A DNA stretch of 64,000 nucleotides, taken from positions 699,400 to 763,399 of the forward strand of contig NZ_JAHTMR010000001.1 in the NCBI RefSeq assembly GCF_019200975.1. The letters are read 5' to 3'. This document shows positions 1 to 7,894 of the stretch, piece by piece. Numbering within the stretch: position 1 is the stretch's first letter; each line of letters opens with the position of its first letter. Origin of the DNA: Pseudomonas sp. PD9R. Its GTDB lineage: Bacteria > Pseudomonadota > Gammaproteobacteria > Pseudomonadales > Pseudomonadaceae. The notes beneath the pieces were generated by a model. It was given only the letters and a program-made list of their open reading frames with translations. It did not search any database and was not told where the DNA came from. The translations under genes were made by a program, and so were the position numbers.

Positions 1-468
1 ACGTCGGTTGTCCGGGCAATGTTCGGACACCAGCAGAATTGCGCCACCCCATTCACCGCCAAAGGCGAACCCCTGGATCAGCCGTAACAGCACCAGTAAC
101 ACCGGCGCGGCATAGCCTATCTGCTCGAAGCCGGGCAGGCAGCCCATCAAAAAAGTAGTGATGCCGACCACCACCAGGCTCAGTTGCAGCAGGCGTTTAC
201 GGCCGAATTTGTCACCGTAGTGACCGAACACCAGGCCACCCAGCGGGCGGGCGAGAAAGCCCACGGCGTAGAGGGCGAAGGCGGCGATGATGCCGTCGAC
301 GGGGCTGTCGGTCTGGCGAAAGAACAACTGGCCGAAGACCAGTGCCGAAGCCGTACCGTAGAGAAAGAATTCATACCACTCAGCGACGGTGCCGGCCATG
401 GCGGCGGCCACGACGCGCTTGAGTCCCGAGGGCGTGGTTGCGCTTTGAATGTGTTGAGGGTTGGGCAT
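1..468 (-). CDS. MHS-family MFS transporter, N-terminal part (runs off window)
   Basis: This is the first 156 codons of a major facilitator permease, cut by the left window edge. Translating from the ATG at 468 gives [12 protein letters not shown], then a first membrane segment with [13 protein letters not shown]. The loop motif [11 protein letters not shown] follows between helices 2 and 3, and [14 protein letters not shown] in helix 4. These are hallmarks of the metabolite:H+ symporter branch (ProP, KgtP, ShiA type), inner-membrane proton symporters for small organic acids or zwitterions. AGGAA lies about 9 bases before the start. It follows the deaminase gene on the same strand after 72 bases, so it is probably the hydroxyproline or product permease of that operon. 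The substrate is inferred from context only. Confidence 0.85.
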   Translation of the reverse strand, partial: MPNPQHIQSATTPSGLKRVVAAAMAGTVAEWYEFFLYGTASALVFGQLFFRQTDSPVDGIIAAFALYAVGFLARPLGGLVFGHYGDKFGRKRLLQLSLVVVGITTFLMGCLPGFEQIGYAAPVLLVLLRLIQGFAFGGEWGGAILLVSEHCPDNRR

Positions 469-491
469 GCTGGCGTTTCCTGTAGGGGCGC

Positions 492-533
492 AAAAAACAG
501 GCAGCCGGGCCGGGCCTTGAAGGGCCCGCCCGG
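492..533 (-). terminator. GC-rich hairpin with T run between deaminase and permease genes
   Basis: Read on the minus strand, positions 533 to 505 form a GC-rich stem (GCCCGG pairing CCGGGC, then GGCCC pairing GGGCC with one bulge). A run of six T at 497-492 follows seven bases later. It lies between the DHDPS-family gene and the MFS gene, so it could be a partial terminator that lowers permease expression. The spacing between stem and T run is longer than ideal. Confidence 0.4.
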
Positions 534-540
534 CAATCAC

Positions 541-1458
541 TCAGAGACCGACGTCCGGCAGCTGTGGACGGTTGGCCAGGGCCTTGGCCATGATCTGCTC
601 GACGAAAACCCGATCGGCTTCCGGCAGGGCCAGACGCGGCGGGCGGGTCAGCGCGCTGCCGCGACCGGCGATGGCTTCGCACAGCTTGATGCACTGCACC
701 AGGTCGGCACGGGCATCCAGGTGCAGGATCGGCATCAGCCATTCATAGATCGGCATCGCTTCGGCGAAGCGCCCGGCCTTGGCCAGACGGAAGATGGTTT
801 CGCCTTCTTTCGGGAACACGTTGGACATGCCCGATACCCAGCCTTCAGCACCGACGGCGATGCTTTCCAGCACCACGTCATCCAGACCGGCGAACAGCAC
901 GAAGCGGTCGCCGACTTCATTGCGCACGTCGATGAAACGACGGGTATCGCCGGAGGAATCCTTGAAACACACCACGTTGTCGCAGTCGGCCAGGGAAATC
1001 AGGATGTCCGGGGTGACGTCGTTTTTGTAGATCGGCGGGTTGTTGTAGACCATCAGCGGCACGTCGGCGTTTTTCGCCACGTAGCGGTAGTGCTCGGCGG
1101 TTTCGAATGGCTTGGAGCCGTAGACCAGCGCTGGCATCAGCATCACACCGTCGACGCCGACCTTGCGCACCGCGTTGGCAACTTTGGCTGCTTGAATGCT
1201 GGTGAATTCGGCCACGCCGCAGATCACCGGCACGCGCCCGCGAGAGGCATCCACCGCCACTTCAGTCACGGCGATTTTTTCTTCGGCGGTCAGCGAGGTG
1301 TTTTCACCGACCGAACCGCAAACCACCAGACCCGAAACGCCGTCACGGATCACGTTGGAAATCACCTGGTGGGTTTTATCCAGGTTGATGCTGAAGTCGT
1401 CGTTGAATTGAGTGGTCACTGCTGGGAAGACGCCACTCCAGTTGATTCGCTTGCTCAT
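541..1458 (-). CDS. DHDPS-family lyase, probable 1-pyrroline-4-hydroxy-2-carboxylate deaminase
   Basis: This 305-residue protein has the dihydrodipicolinate synthase/N-acetylneuraminate lyase fold. It shows CGSVGENTSLT in place of the usual GTTGE loop, a Tyr in MVYNNPP and the Schiff-base Lys in CFKDSSGD. Known members beside hydroxyproline epimerases convert 1-pyrroline-4-hydroxy-2-carboxylate to 2-oxoglutarate semialdehyde with loss of ammonia. In P. aeruginosa this role belongs, as I recall, to LhpC. The start ATG at 1458 has GGAGG five bases upstream. The promoter region holds the TCGTATACGA palindrome shared with the ABC operon. An MHS permease follows. Function rests on family plus context; another 2-keto-acid aldolase or dehydratase role is possible. 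Confidence 0.8.
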   Translation of the reverse strand: MSKRINWSGVFPAVTTQFNDDFSINLDKTHQVISNVIRDGVSGLVVCGSVGENTSLTAEEKIAVTEVAVDASRGRVPVICGVAEFTSIQAAKVANAVRKVGVDGVMLMPALVYGSKPFETAEHYRYVAKNADVPLMVYNNPPIYKNDVTPDILISLADCDNVVCFKDSSGDTRRFIDVRNEVGDRFVLFAGLDDVVLESIAVGAEGWVSGMSNVFPKEGETIFRLAKAGRFAEAMPIYEWLMPILHLDARADLVQCIKLCEAIAGRGSALTRPPRLALPEADRVFVEQIMAKALANRPQLPDVGL

Positions 1459-1482
1459 TGTTGCCTCCGGTTCGTTAATTGT

Positions 1483-1499
1483 ATTTCGTATACGATATT
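1483..1499 (-). promoter_or_regulatory. GntR/FCD-type operator, copy 1
   Basis: The 17-base string attTCGTATACGAtatt contains the perfect 10-bp palindrome TCGTATACGA (1486-1495). It lies 28 bases upstream of the deaminase ATG. On the minus strand a TACAAT, suitable as a -10 box, follows directly, so a bound regulator would sit on the promoter. The same 17 bases recur at 7578-7594. FCD-type GntR proteins commonly bind GTATAC-centred palindromes. Confidence 0.65.
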
Positions 1500-1571
1500 T
1501 AAAATGAAAGGAATCGGCTAGTGGTTTTTTCGTGTTTTTTTGGGTTTATCTGGCCGTTGGTCTGGTGAAGC

Positions 1572-1710
1572 TGTGGCGAGGGAGCTTGTCGAATCGTCGC
1601 ACCGTCCCGCTTGACTGCGCAGCAGTCGTAAATCCAGAGAACTCGCTGTATCAGACACACTGCAATTGGGGCTGCTGCGCTGTCCAGCGGGAGCAAGCTC
1701 CCTCGCCACA
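1572..1710. repeat. Paired inverted REP-type repeat (TGTGGCGAGGGAGCTTG family)
   Basis: TGTGGCGAGGGAGCTTG at 1572-1588 is the exact reverse complement of CAAGCTCCCTCGCCACA at 1694-1710, with an imperfect palindromic middle. It lies between the end of the racemase gene (1728) and the deaminase promoter, where a folded transcript could end the long ABC operon. The same family recurs at 32218-32332. Confidence 0.75.
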
Positions 1711-1727
1711 AAAGCCCCCGCTTGGCA

Positions 1728-2756
1728 TCAGGCACCGGGCCAAGTGTCGGACAGGCGATAGCCCTGTGGCCACGGATCGCTTGGATCGAGCAGCAACTGG
1801 TGGGTACCGGTAATCCAGGCGCGCCCGGAAATGCAGGGATAGATGGCAGCGCGCCCGGCCACTTCGGTCAGCGAATCGATCCGGCAGTGGAACTCCGAGC
1901 CGATGATCGAGCGACCGATAAAGCGGTCGCCAACCTGCATCAAGCCTTTGGCTTGCAGCACCGCCATACGCGCCGAGCAACCGGTGCCGGTGGGCGAGCG
2001 GTCGATCTTGCCCGGCTGGATCACCACGGCGTTGGCGCCGGTGGCAATGCCGTTTTCATGGACAATGGGCGCGGCAATCTGGCAGAACGAAATGTGCGAC
2101 CACTCGGGGTTCAGTGGGTGCACGAAGCCCAATTGCTCGTTGGCCGCACGAGTGATCTTCAGTCCGACTGTCACCAGATCAGCGGCTTCGTCCGGGCGGA
2201 TTGAAAAGCCCAGCCCCTGGGCATCGGCGATGACAAAGCTGTCGCCGCCATAGGCGGTATCGACCTTGAGCGAGCCGACCCCTTCGACTTCGATCCACGC
2301 GTCCAGGCGATCGGCGAAGGAGGGCACGTTTTTGATTTCCACCCGTTCGACCTTGCCATCACGGCAATCGGCCACGGCCTCGATCAATCCGCCGGGGGCT
2401 TCCAGTACCAGTCGGGTTTGTGGTTCGGTCATTGGCAGGATGCCGCTGTCGAGCAACACGGTAGCCACGCAGAGCGAGTTGGAGCCGGACATGGGCGGGG
2501 TGTCTGCGGGCTCCATGATGATCCAGGCCATTTGCGCGCGTGGGTCCTTGGCCGGCACCAGCAGATTGACGTGCCGGAATACGCCGCCGCGCGGTTCGTT
2601 GAGTACGAAGTTGCGCAGGGTGTCATCCCGGGCGATCCAGCGCGACTGTTCCCATACGGTGGCGCCAGGTGGTGGTGCGACGCCGCCGACAATGACATCG
2701 CCGACTTCACCTTCGGCGTGGCAGCTGACTACGTGGATTACTCTTGATGAGCGCAT
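1728..2756 (-). CDS. Proline racemase family protein with Ser/Thr active-site pair
   Basis: This 342-residue protein has the proline racemase/hydroxyproline epimerase fold. The position of the first catalytic Cys is Ser90 (PMSGSNSLC) and that of the second is Thr256 ([10 protein letters not shown]). Classical racemases and 4-hydroxyproline epimerases are Cys/Cys, trans-3-hydroxy-L-proline dehydratases are Cys/Thr, and Ser/Cys forms are also known. Ser/Thr would leave no thiol at either site. It is the last gene of the operon that begins with the binding protein at 7532. It is separated from the ATPase gene by a REP pair, so a role with the aconitase X dehydratase on 3-hydroxyproline isomers is plausible. 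The reaction itself is unknown. Confidence 0.8.
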   Translation of the reverse strand: MRSSRVIHVVSCHAEGEVGDVIVGGVAPPPGATVWEQSRWIARDDTLRNFVLNEPRGGVFRHVNLLVPAKDPRAQMAWIIMEPADTPPMSGSNSLCVATVLLDSGILPMTEPQTRLVLEAPGGLIEAVADCRDGKVERVEIKNVPSFADRLDAWIEVEGVGSLKVDTAYGGDSFVIADAQGLGFSIRPDEAADLVTVGLKITRAANEQLGFVHPLNPEWSHISFCQIAAPIVHENGIATGANAVVIQPGKIDRSPTGTGCSARMAVLQAKGLMQVGDRFIGRSIIGSEFHCRIDSLTEVAGRAAIYPCISGRAWITGTHQLLLDPSDPWPQGYRLSDTWPGA

Positions 2757-2784
2757 GGTTTTATCCTTGTTTCGTCTGTGAGGG

Positions 2785-2883
2785 CCTCATCGCGAGCAGG
2801 CTCGCTCCTACAGGGTTTGGGGGTGTACACAAAATTAGCGACCAACACAGGCCACTGTGGGAGTGAGCCTGCTCGCGATGAGG
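2785..2883. repeat. Paired inverted REP-type repeat (TCGCGAGCAGGCTCGCTCC family)
   Basis: A left arm at 2785-2813 (CCTCATCGCGAGCAGGCTCG and on) is answered by a near-perfect reverse complement at 2855-2883, with one or two mismatches. It fills the gap between the ATPase gene and the racemase gene and could modulate expression of the downstream gene through a stable RNA stem. Confidence 0.8.
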
Positions 2884-2890
2884 CCAGCAG

Positions 2891-3613
2891 CTACTTCACC
2901 GATTTCAAAAACGCCGCAGTCTCCGCGTGCAGCGGATTACCGATCACCTGATCCGGCGAGCCGATCTCATGCACCAACCCATTGCGAAAGAACGCCACAC
3001 GGTCAGACACGTCGCGGGCGAAGCGGATTTCGTGGGTCACCAGCACCATGGTCATGCCGTCTTCGGCGAGCATGCGCATGGTGTCCAGGACCTCGCCGAC
3101 CAGTTGCGGGTCTAGGGCCGACGTGGCTTCGTCAAACAGCATGTAGTCCGGCGACATCGCCAAGGCACGGGCGATGGCCATGCGTTGTTGCTGGCCGCCG
3201 GACAACTTGCCCGGAAAAGTCTTGAGCTTGTCGCCCAGACCCACGTGGGTCAGTTGCTTGACCGCCAGTTCCTCGGCGTCGACCTTGCTTTTGCCCAGCA
3301 CTTTGCGCGGCGCCAGCATGACGTTCTCCAGCACCGTCAGGTGCGGGAAGGCGTTCCATTGCTGGAACACGATGCCGATTTTCTGCCGCAGGCGATTGAG
3401 GTCGGTGGCGCTGTGATGGACCTCGACGCCGTCGACGCGGATGTTGCCTTTCTGGATTGGCTCCAGGCCATTGATGCACATCAACAAGGTCGATTTACCC
3501 GAGCCGGAGCCACCGATGATCGACACCACTTCGCCCTTGCTCACTGTGAGGTTCACGCCCTTGACCACTTCGAGGTTGCCGAAGGATTTATGTACGTTGT
3601 CGATCTCAATCAT
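2891..3613 (-). CDS. Amino-acid-type ABC transporter ATP-binding protein
   Basis: This 240-residue ATPase belongs to the polar amino acid uptake (HisP/GlnQ) family. Walker A is GGSGSGKST, the Q-loop is VFQQWNAFPHL, the signature is LSGGQQQRMAIARAL, Walker B is YMLFDEATSALD, and the switch His is in VTHE. It energises import through the two permeases encoded upstream on the same strand, and its start overlaps the preceding permease gene by 8 bases. With the binding protein at 6714-7532 it forms a full importer. The aconitase X gene in the same operon suggests the cargo is a hydroxyproline isomer, which is inference. Confidence 0.9.
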   Translation of the reverse strand: MIEIDNVHKSFGNLEVVKGVNLTVSKGEVVSIIGGSGSGKSTLLMCINGLEPIQKGNIRVDGVEVHHSATDLNRLRQKIGIVFQQWNAFPHLTVLENVMLAPRKVLGKSKVDAEELAVKQLTHVGLGDKLKTFPGKLSGGQQQRMAIARALAMSPDYMLFDEATSALDPQLVGEVLDTMRMLAEDGMTMVLVTHEIRFARDVSDRVAFFRNGLVHEIGSPDQVIGNPLHAETAAFLKSVK

Positions 3614-4256
3614 TTTCTTGCCACCTTCTTTCCAGACGAGCGCCGAGGCGTGCGACCACCAGGCTCATGACGTAGTAGATAAGGCCCGCGATGCACAGCA
3701 CCAGAAGCGGTTCCTGAATGCGGGTGACGATGGTTTGCGAGGCGCGCAGCAGCTCGACGATGCCGATCCACATCACCAGCGCGGTGTCTTTCATCACGCC
3801 CAGCACCAGGTTCAGCCAGCCGGGGAAGGCGACGCGCGTGGCCATCGGCAGGACGATCCAGCGCAGGTCCTGGAAAAAGCTCAGGCCCAGCGAACGACTG
3901 GCCCGACGCACCGTGAACGGCACCGCCAACACGCCACCCCGCACGATCTCGGTGAAGTACGCGGCGGTATAGACCCCCAGCACAATGCAACCGACGCTGA
4001 AGGCGCTGATGTTCAGGCCGACAATGCTTTTGAGTGAATTGAACAGCACGAACTGGATCAACAACGGCACGCTGCGAAATATGTCCAGCACCCAGGCCAG
4101 CGGCAGGCTCGCTCGCGGTAACAGCGCCCGCAGCAAGCCGAACAGCAAACCCGCCAGGGAGCCGAGGATGATCGACCAGAACGTCAGTTGCAGCGTGACC
4201 CAGGCACCGTTGAGCAGGAACATCAGGTCATTCGAGGAAAAATCGGTGGCAAACAT
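3606..4256 (-). CDS. Amino-acid-type ABC transporter permease (second)
   Basis: This 216-residue inner-membrane protein has about five hydrophobic segments. The EAA-type cytoplasmic loop reads VRRASRSLGLSFFQDL, followed by RWIVLP, matching the HisM/GlnP permease family that contacts the ATPase. It starts with MFATDFSSND at 4256, ten bases after the other permease gene ends, and overlaps the ATPase gene by 8 bases. The two permeases likely form a heterodimer in the importer served by the binding protein at 6714-7532. Nothing in the sequence fixes the substrate. Confidence 0.88.
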   Translation of the reverse strand: MFATDFSSNDLMFLLNGAWVTLQLTFWSIILGSLAGLLFGLLRALLPRASLPLAWVLDIFRSVPLLIQFVLFNSLKSIVGLNISAFSVGCIVLGVYTAAYFTEIVRGGVLAVPFTVRRASRSLGLSFFQDLRWIVLPMATRVAFPGWLNLVLGVMKDTALVMWIGIVELLRASQTIVTRIQEPLLVLCIAGLIYYVMSLVVARLGARLERRWQEND

Positions 4257-4266
4257 GGACAGCTCC

Positions 4267-4932
4267 TCAGTAGCGGAACAACCGCCAGGCCATCAGCCGG
4301 GCTGTCGCAACAATCGCCTTGGCAATCGCGTAATACAGCACCGCCGCGATGGCGAAGTATTCAAAGGTGCGGAAGGTTTTGACGTTGTATTCCTGAGTCA
4401 CGCCGGTCAGGTCATTGTTCAGCCCGACGATGACGCCCAGTGACGTCATCAAGACTGCCCAGACCATCTGATTGGTCAGCGGGTAGAAGACGATCCGCAG
4501 CAGTTGCGGGACGATGATCATGCGGTAGGTCTGGAAGGCGCTCATGCCCAGTGAGCGTGCGGCGCGCACTTGAGTGTCAGGCACCGCCTTCAGGCCACCG
4601 CGAAAGTTTTCCGCGAGATAACCGGCGTTGTTGAACGTGATCCCGGCCAACAGCGCGAACCACGAACTGACATGCACACCCAACGAGCCCAGGCCGAAGT
4701 ACAGGACGTAGATCTGGAACAGCGATGGCGTGTTGCGCGCGATCGATACCCAGCCGTTGCCGATACCGCGCAGCACCGGTTGTTTGCTTTCGCGCATGAC
4801 CGTCAGGGCCAGGGCGATCAGCACGCCGAAGATCATCGACAGCGCCGCAGTCTCGAAGGTGACCAGCGCGCCGGCGAGCATGTCCGGCAAGGCGCGCAGG
4901 GCCGAGCGCCATTGGAAGGTGTAATCAAACAT
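4267..4932 (-). CDS. Amino-acid-type ABC transporter permease (first)
   Basis: This is a 221-residue HisQ/HisM-family permease. I chose the ATG at 4932 (MFDYTFQWRSALRAL), which overlaps the end of the aconitase X gene by 8 bases. The open frame continues upstream to 5025, but that stretch is Pro/Arg-rich and lies inside the neighbour. An N-terminal amphipathic stretch is followed by hydrophobic segments and the loop VRAARSLGMSAFQTYRM, the expected ATPase contact. It pairs with the permease at 3606-4256. Placement directly after the dehydratase gene ties uptake and breakdown together. Confidence 0.88.
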   Translation of the reverse strand: MFDYTFQWRSALRALPDMLAGALVTFETAALSMIFGVLIALALTVMRESKQPVLRGIGNGWVSIARNTPSLFQIYVLYFGLGSLGVHVSSWFALLAGITFNNAGYLAENFRGGLKAVPDTQVRAARSLGMSAFQTYRMIIVPQLLRIVFYPLTNQMVWAVLMTSLGVIVGLNNDLTGVTQEYNVKTFRTFEYFAIAAVLYYAIAKAIVATARLMAWRLFRY

Positions 4933-6712
4933 GCGCGGGGCTCTCCAGTTGGGCAGCAGGTTGCAACCAGGCCGGCAGACGGCCGCTGGCCGTGGCGGTA
5001 CAGGCGGAATCGACACATTCGGCAAGGCTGGCGAAATGCACCTGGCGTCCCACCAGTCCCGGTGCGTAGTGGGCGTATTTGCCCGAGTTGGTCATCAGGG
5101 TGGTAGCGGCCGGCGGAATCACCGGTTCGCCGAGCATGCACCAGCAGGTGTCGGTGACCAGCGTCGCGCCGAAGGCTTCGATCACGGTGATGTGCCCGGC
5201 CTCGCGCGCCTGTTCCAGCACCGCACGGCCACAGGTGATGGCGAGCACCACATGCGGGTGTTTGCGACGACCACGACATAGCCGCGCCAGCTGCGCGAAT
5301 TCGCTGAGGGAGAAATGCGGGTTGCCCAGCGACACCACATCCACCCGGTTGTCGCGGGCGCTGTTGAGCTCGCGCCAACTCACGAGCAGGTCTTTCAGGC
5401 GGATCTTTTCCACGGGCAGATCTACACCGGTTTCCAGCACCTGCGACGGATCAATCGCCTCCGGAGTGACCCCGGCAATATGAAAAAGCGGCGCTGCGGA
5501 AGTGGTCGCGAAAGCCGCACCAAAGGCTTTCAGATCGTCCAGGCTGGGCGCGCGGTTTTCCAGGCCCAGCACCAGCGGCACGCGGCTGCCGGCCAGTGCA
5601 CCGATGTGATAGCCGAGCAGCGGGTAAAAGGCATCGTCCAGTTCATCAAGAGCCGGCAACTCGATCTGCAAGCGGGCCTTGCGTTGTGCGTCCAGGTGGC
5701 AGCCGATCAACGGGGCGCGGCCGGTCAGGGCAATGCAGATGTCGAGGTAATCCGGGTACTTCAGGGTGCGGGCACCGAGCACGCTGTTGGCGTAAACCAC
5801 GGCGTTGGATTCGGCCCAGACAATCTGCTCGCCAGCCTTGGGGGCGCTGTCGAGCAAATACGGCGCACAGGTGAAACTGAGCTGTGCACCCATCGCCATA
5901 TACGCATCGCCCAAGGCACTGGCCGGCTCACCGAGAGCCGGGTCGATGCCCAGTTCGCGCCAACGGCGCTGGTCCACGGAAATTGAATTGAGGGTGGTGG
6001 GCACGCGGACTTTCGCCCCCCATTGCACCAGTTGTTGGGCAAAGCGAAGGCTCGCCGGTCCGGTGTAGATGCACCCGTCAATGTGCGCCTGGGTGACATT
6101 CACTAGACGTTGGGCGCCTTGCAGTTCAGCCATGCGCAGCACGATTTGCATGGCCATTTGAGCGGCCTTGCCATAGTCGCCATCGCGCAACGCTCGATCA
6201 TGTTCGGTGAGCTCCATCGAAGCATGGGTATCGAGGTTGGGCAGAGTGTGATCGAGCGTTTGCCAGGCATCGCCGGGCGGTAGCTCGAACACATCCAGCG
6301 CCGCACCATCAACCCGGGCGAAAGCGTGATTGCGCAAAGTCGCGAAGGCCTCCTTGCCGATGCAGAGCACCGGCAGGGAACGGGCAAAAATGGTCTGCGC
6401 CACCAGCACGCCCAGGGTCAGGATCTCATCGGGTTCGGCCAGTACCAGTGCCGCCGGTGCATGGCCGTTGCTGATCAGTTCCATCATCACGCTGCTGCCG
6501 GTGCATGAGCCGCGACCACTGGGAATCGCCAGCACTCGGCCAGCCAGGTGTTCGCCGCTGAGTGGGTGATGACGGTCGATGACCTCGCCGGTGGCAGAAT
6601 CAACCCCGCCCCAGAAACTCAACCCGACATCGGCGAACAACAGGGCGCCTTGAGCCGCGCCCGCGACCAGGCTGCGCCCGGTCAGTGAAGTGAGCCCAGG
6701 CATACCGGACAT
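4925..6712 (-). CDS. Fused aconitase X, probable cis-3-hydroxy-L-proline dehydratase
   Basis: This 595-residue protein joins the aconitase X swivel domain and the large catalytic domain (older names DUF126 and DUF521). In the swivel part, residues 60-80 hold IPSGRGSCTGSSVMMEL, the typical SGRGS motif. The large part starts at about residue 165 and shows ELQGAQRLVNVTQAHIDGC, FTCAPYLLD, WAESNAVVYANSVLGART and LTGRAP. Bacterial aconitase X proteins of this fused type are known to dehydrate cis-3-hydroxy-L-proline to 1-pyrroline-2-carboxylate, using a bound metal or iron-sulfur centre. One base separates it from the binding-protein gene and it overlaps the permease gene by 8, so it is embedded in the transporter operon. 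No 1-pyrroline-2-carboxylate reductase is visible in the window. Confidence 0.85.
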   Translation of the reverse strand: MSGMPGLTSLTGRSLVAGAAQGALLFADVGLSFWGGVDSATGEVIDRHHPLSGEHLAGRVLAIPSGRGSCTGSSVMMELISNGHAPAALVLAEPDEILTLGVLVAQTIFARSLPVLCIGKEAFATLRNHAFARVDGAALDVFELPPGDAWQTLDHTLPNLDTHASMELTEHDRALRDGDYGKAAQMAMQIVLRMAELQGAQRLVNVTQAHIDGCIYTGPASLRFAQQLVQWGAKVRVPTTLNSISVDQRRWRELGIDPALGEPASALGDAYMAMGAQLSFTCAPYLLDSAPKAGEQIVWAESNAVVYANSVLGARTLKYPDYLDICIALTGRAPLIGCHLDAQRKARLQIELPALDELDDAFYPLLGYHIGALAGSRVPLVLGLENRAPSLDDLKAFGAAFATTSAAPLFHIAGVTPEAIDPSQVLETGVDLPVEKIRLKDLLVSWRELNSARDNRVDVVSLGNPHFSLSEFAQLARLCRGRRKHPHVVLAITCGRAVLEQAREAGHITVIEAFGATLVTDTCWCMLGEPVIPPAATTLMTNSGKYAHYAPGLVGRQVHFASLAECVDSACTATASGRLPAWLQPAAQLESPAHV

Positions 6713-6713
6713 C

Positions 6714-7532
6714 TTAGTAGTAGACCTTTGGCACGGTCAGATCGGCCGGCGAGATGTCGGTGCCGACCCATTTGACGAACAGCTCGTTGTAACGGCCGGT
6801 GCGCACCTGCTGGTTGACGAACAAGTCGAGGTAGTTGAGCAGGCCATACTCGCTGCGCTTGGCACCGAGGGAGACGTAGTCGATGACATACGGCGCGTTA
6901 CCCGCGACTTTCAGGTTTTTGTATTTACCCGACTTGAGGGTGGCGGCGGCGACGGTGTTGGTGACCACGGTGGCGTCGATGTGGCCCTGGGCGACGGCCA
7001 GCAGGGTGTCGTTCTGCGATTGATAAGCACGGAAACTGCCGGTGCCCCAGTTCTTCACGTCCTTCTCCAGGGCGATGGCCTCGTAGGTGCCGCTGGTGTT
7101 GCCCACGGGTTTGCCTTTAAGGTCGTCGAAGCCGTTGATGCCGGTGTCGTCGCGGGTCAGCACCACCATTTGGAAGGCGAAGTAGGGCACGGTGAGGCCG
7201 ACGGTCTTGGCGCGTTCGAGGGTGTCGGAAGTGGAGGCGACAATCACGTCAGCCCGTCCGGAGACCAGTGCCGGAATGCGGTCCGGGAACGGTGTCTCGA
7301 CCACTTCAGCCTCGACCCCGAGGATCTTCGCCAGGTCGTGGCAGTAGTCCACATCGAAACCGGCGGGGTTGTTACTGGCATCACGAAAACCCATCGGCGG
7401 GAAGTCCAGGGTGACGGCGCAGCGCAGCTTGCCCGAGCCGATGATGTCATCGAGCTTGTCGGCTTGGGCGGTGGCGATAAAGGAGGTACTGAGAACAGCG
7501 CTGAGGGCTACGGCAAATGCTGGGTTTTTCAT
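6714..7532 (-). CDS. Amino-acid-type ABC transporter substrate-binding protein
   Basis: This 272-residue periplasmic protein starts with a signal peptide (MKNPAFAVALSAVLS, predicted cleavage after ATAQA). The type-II periplasmic fold follows, with GKLRCAVTLDFPPMGFRD, GFDVDYCHDLAKILG, RADVIVASTSDTLERA and GNTSGTYEA; the Arg and Asp in these motifs usually grip the amino acid carboxyl and amino groups. It is the first gene of the operon running through aconitase X, two permeases, an ATPase and a racemase-family gene. Its promoter carries the shared TCGTATACGA palindrome and is probably controlled by the GntR protein at 12357-13028. A hydroxyproline isomer is the likely ligand. Confidence 0.9.
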   Translation of the reverse strand: MKNPAFAVALSAVLSTSFIATAQADKLDDIIGSGKLRCAVTLDFPPMGFRDASNNPAGFDVDYCHDLAKILGVEAEVVETPFPDRIPALVSGRADVIVASTSDTLERAKTVGLTVPYFAFQMVVLTRDDTGINGFDDLKGKPVGNTSGTYEAIALEKDVKNWGTGSFRAYQSQNDTLLAVAQGHIDATVVTNTVAAATLKSGKYKNLKVAGNAPYVIDYVSLGAKRSEYGLLNYLDLFVNQQVRTGRYNELFVKWVGTDISPADLTVPKVYY

Positions 7533-7562
7533 AGAGGCCTCGTTGTGGGTTGAGTGCTGTTA

Positions 7563-7594
7563 GATATCGTATTGCGGATTTCGTATACGATATT
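7563..7594 (-). promoter_or_regulatory. GntR/FCD-type operator, copy 2, with an extra half site
   Basis: Positions 7578-7594 repeat the same 17 bases as 1483-1499, including TCGTATACGA at 7581-7590. A partial copy, ATATCGTAT, lies at 7564-7572. On the minus strand a TTGATT about 16 bases before TATACG could be a -35/-10 pair, which would place the operator over the -10 of the ABC operon promoter. Confidence 0.65.
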
Positions 7595-7894
7595 AACGAT
7601 AGCAATCAATGTGCCGGTTTCCAGTTTTCGGGGGGAATTAGTTATTGAGGCTTGGGGTAGGGGTGTTGTGGCGGTGTGACGCTGGGTCAGGGTGGTGTTG
7701 GTGTTGATGGGGGGTGTTACATATGGGAGCAATGGTTGGGTGGGCGCCCCTTTTAGGAACACCGGGACATATCCGTTTTTGTGGTTGGGGTTACCCCTTC
7801 GTTCGGTGCCTCGATGGCAAGAAGATCAAGATCAACAGATCGCAGCCTTCGGCAGCTCCTACAGGTGTACAGGACTCTCCCTGCCTCATATTAC
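7595..7894. other. Intergenic stretch, G/T-rich on the plus strand
   Basis: No gene is apparent here. Positions 7630-7730 are strikingly rich in G and T on the plus strand. Positions 7758-7800 (GGACATATCCGTTTTTGTGG) resemble a degenerate copy of a repeat found widely in fluorescent pseudomonads; this is from memory. A single REP-like arm follows at 7838-7862. Confidence 0.4.
7838..7862. repeat. Solitary REP-like arm (GATCGCAGCCTTCGGCAGCTCC type)
   Basis: GATCGCAGCCTTCGGCAGCT and the next five bases match the arms of the inverted repeats at 47555-47629 and 59368-59482, but no partner arm is nearby. It sits 33 bases beyond the 3' end of the AraC gene. Confidence 0.6.

Noticed and set aside
184..1521. 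A 445-codon plus-strand frame across the deaminase gene
   Set aside because: It is antisense to a DHDPS-family gene with a good ribosome site and catalytic motifs; the peptide is His/Gly/Asp-rich without a recognisable domain.
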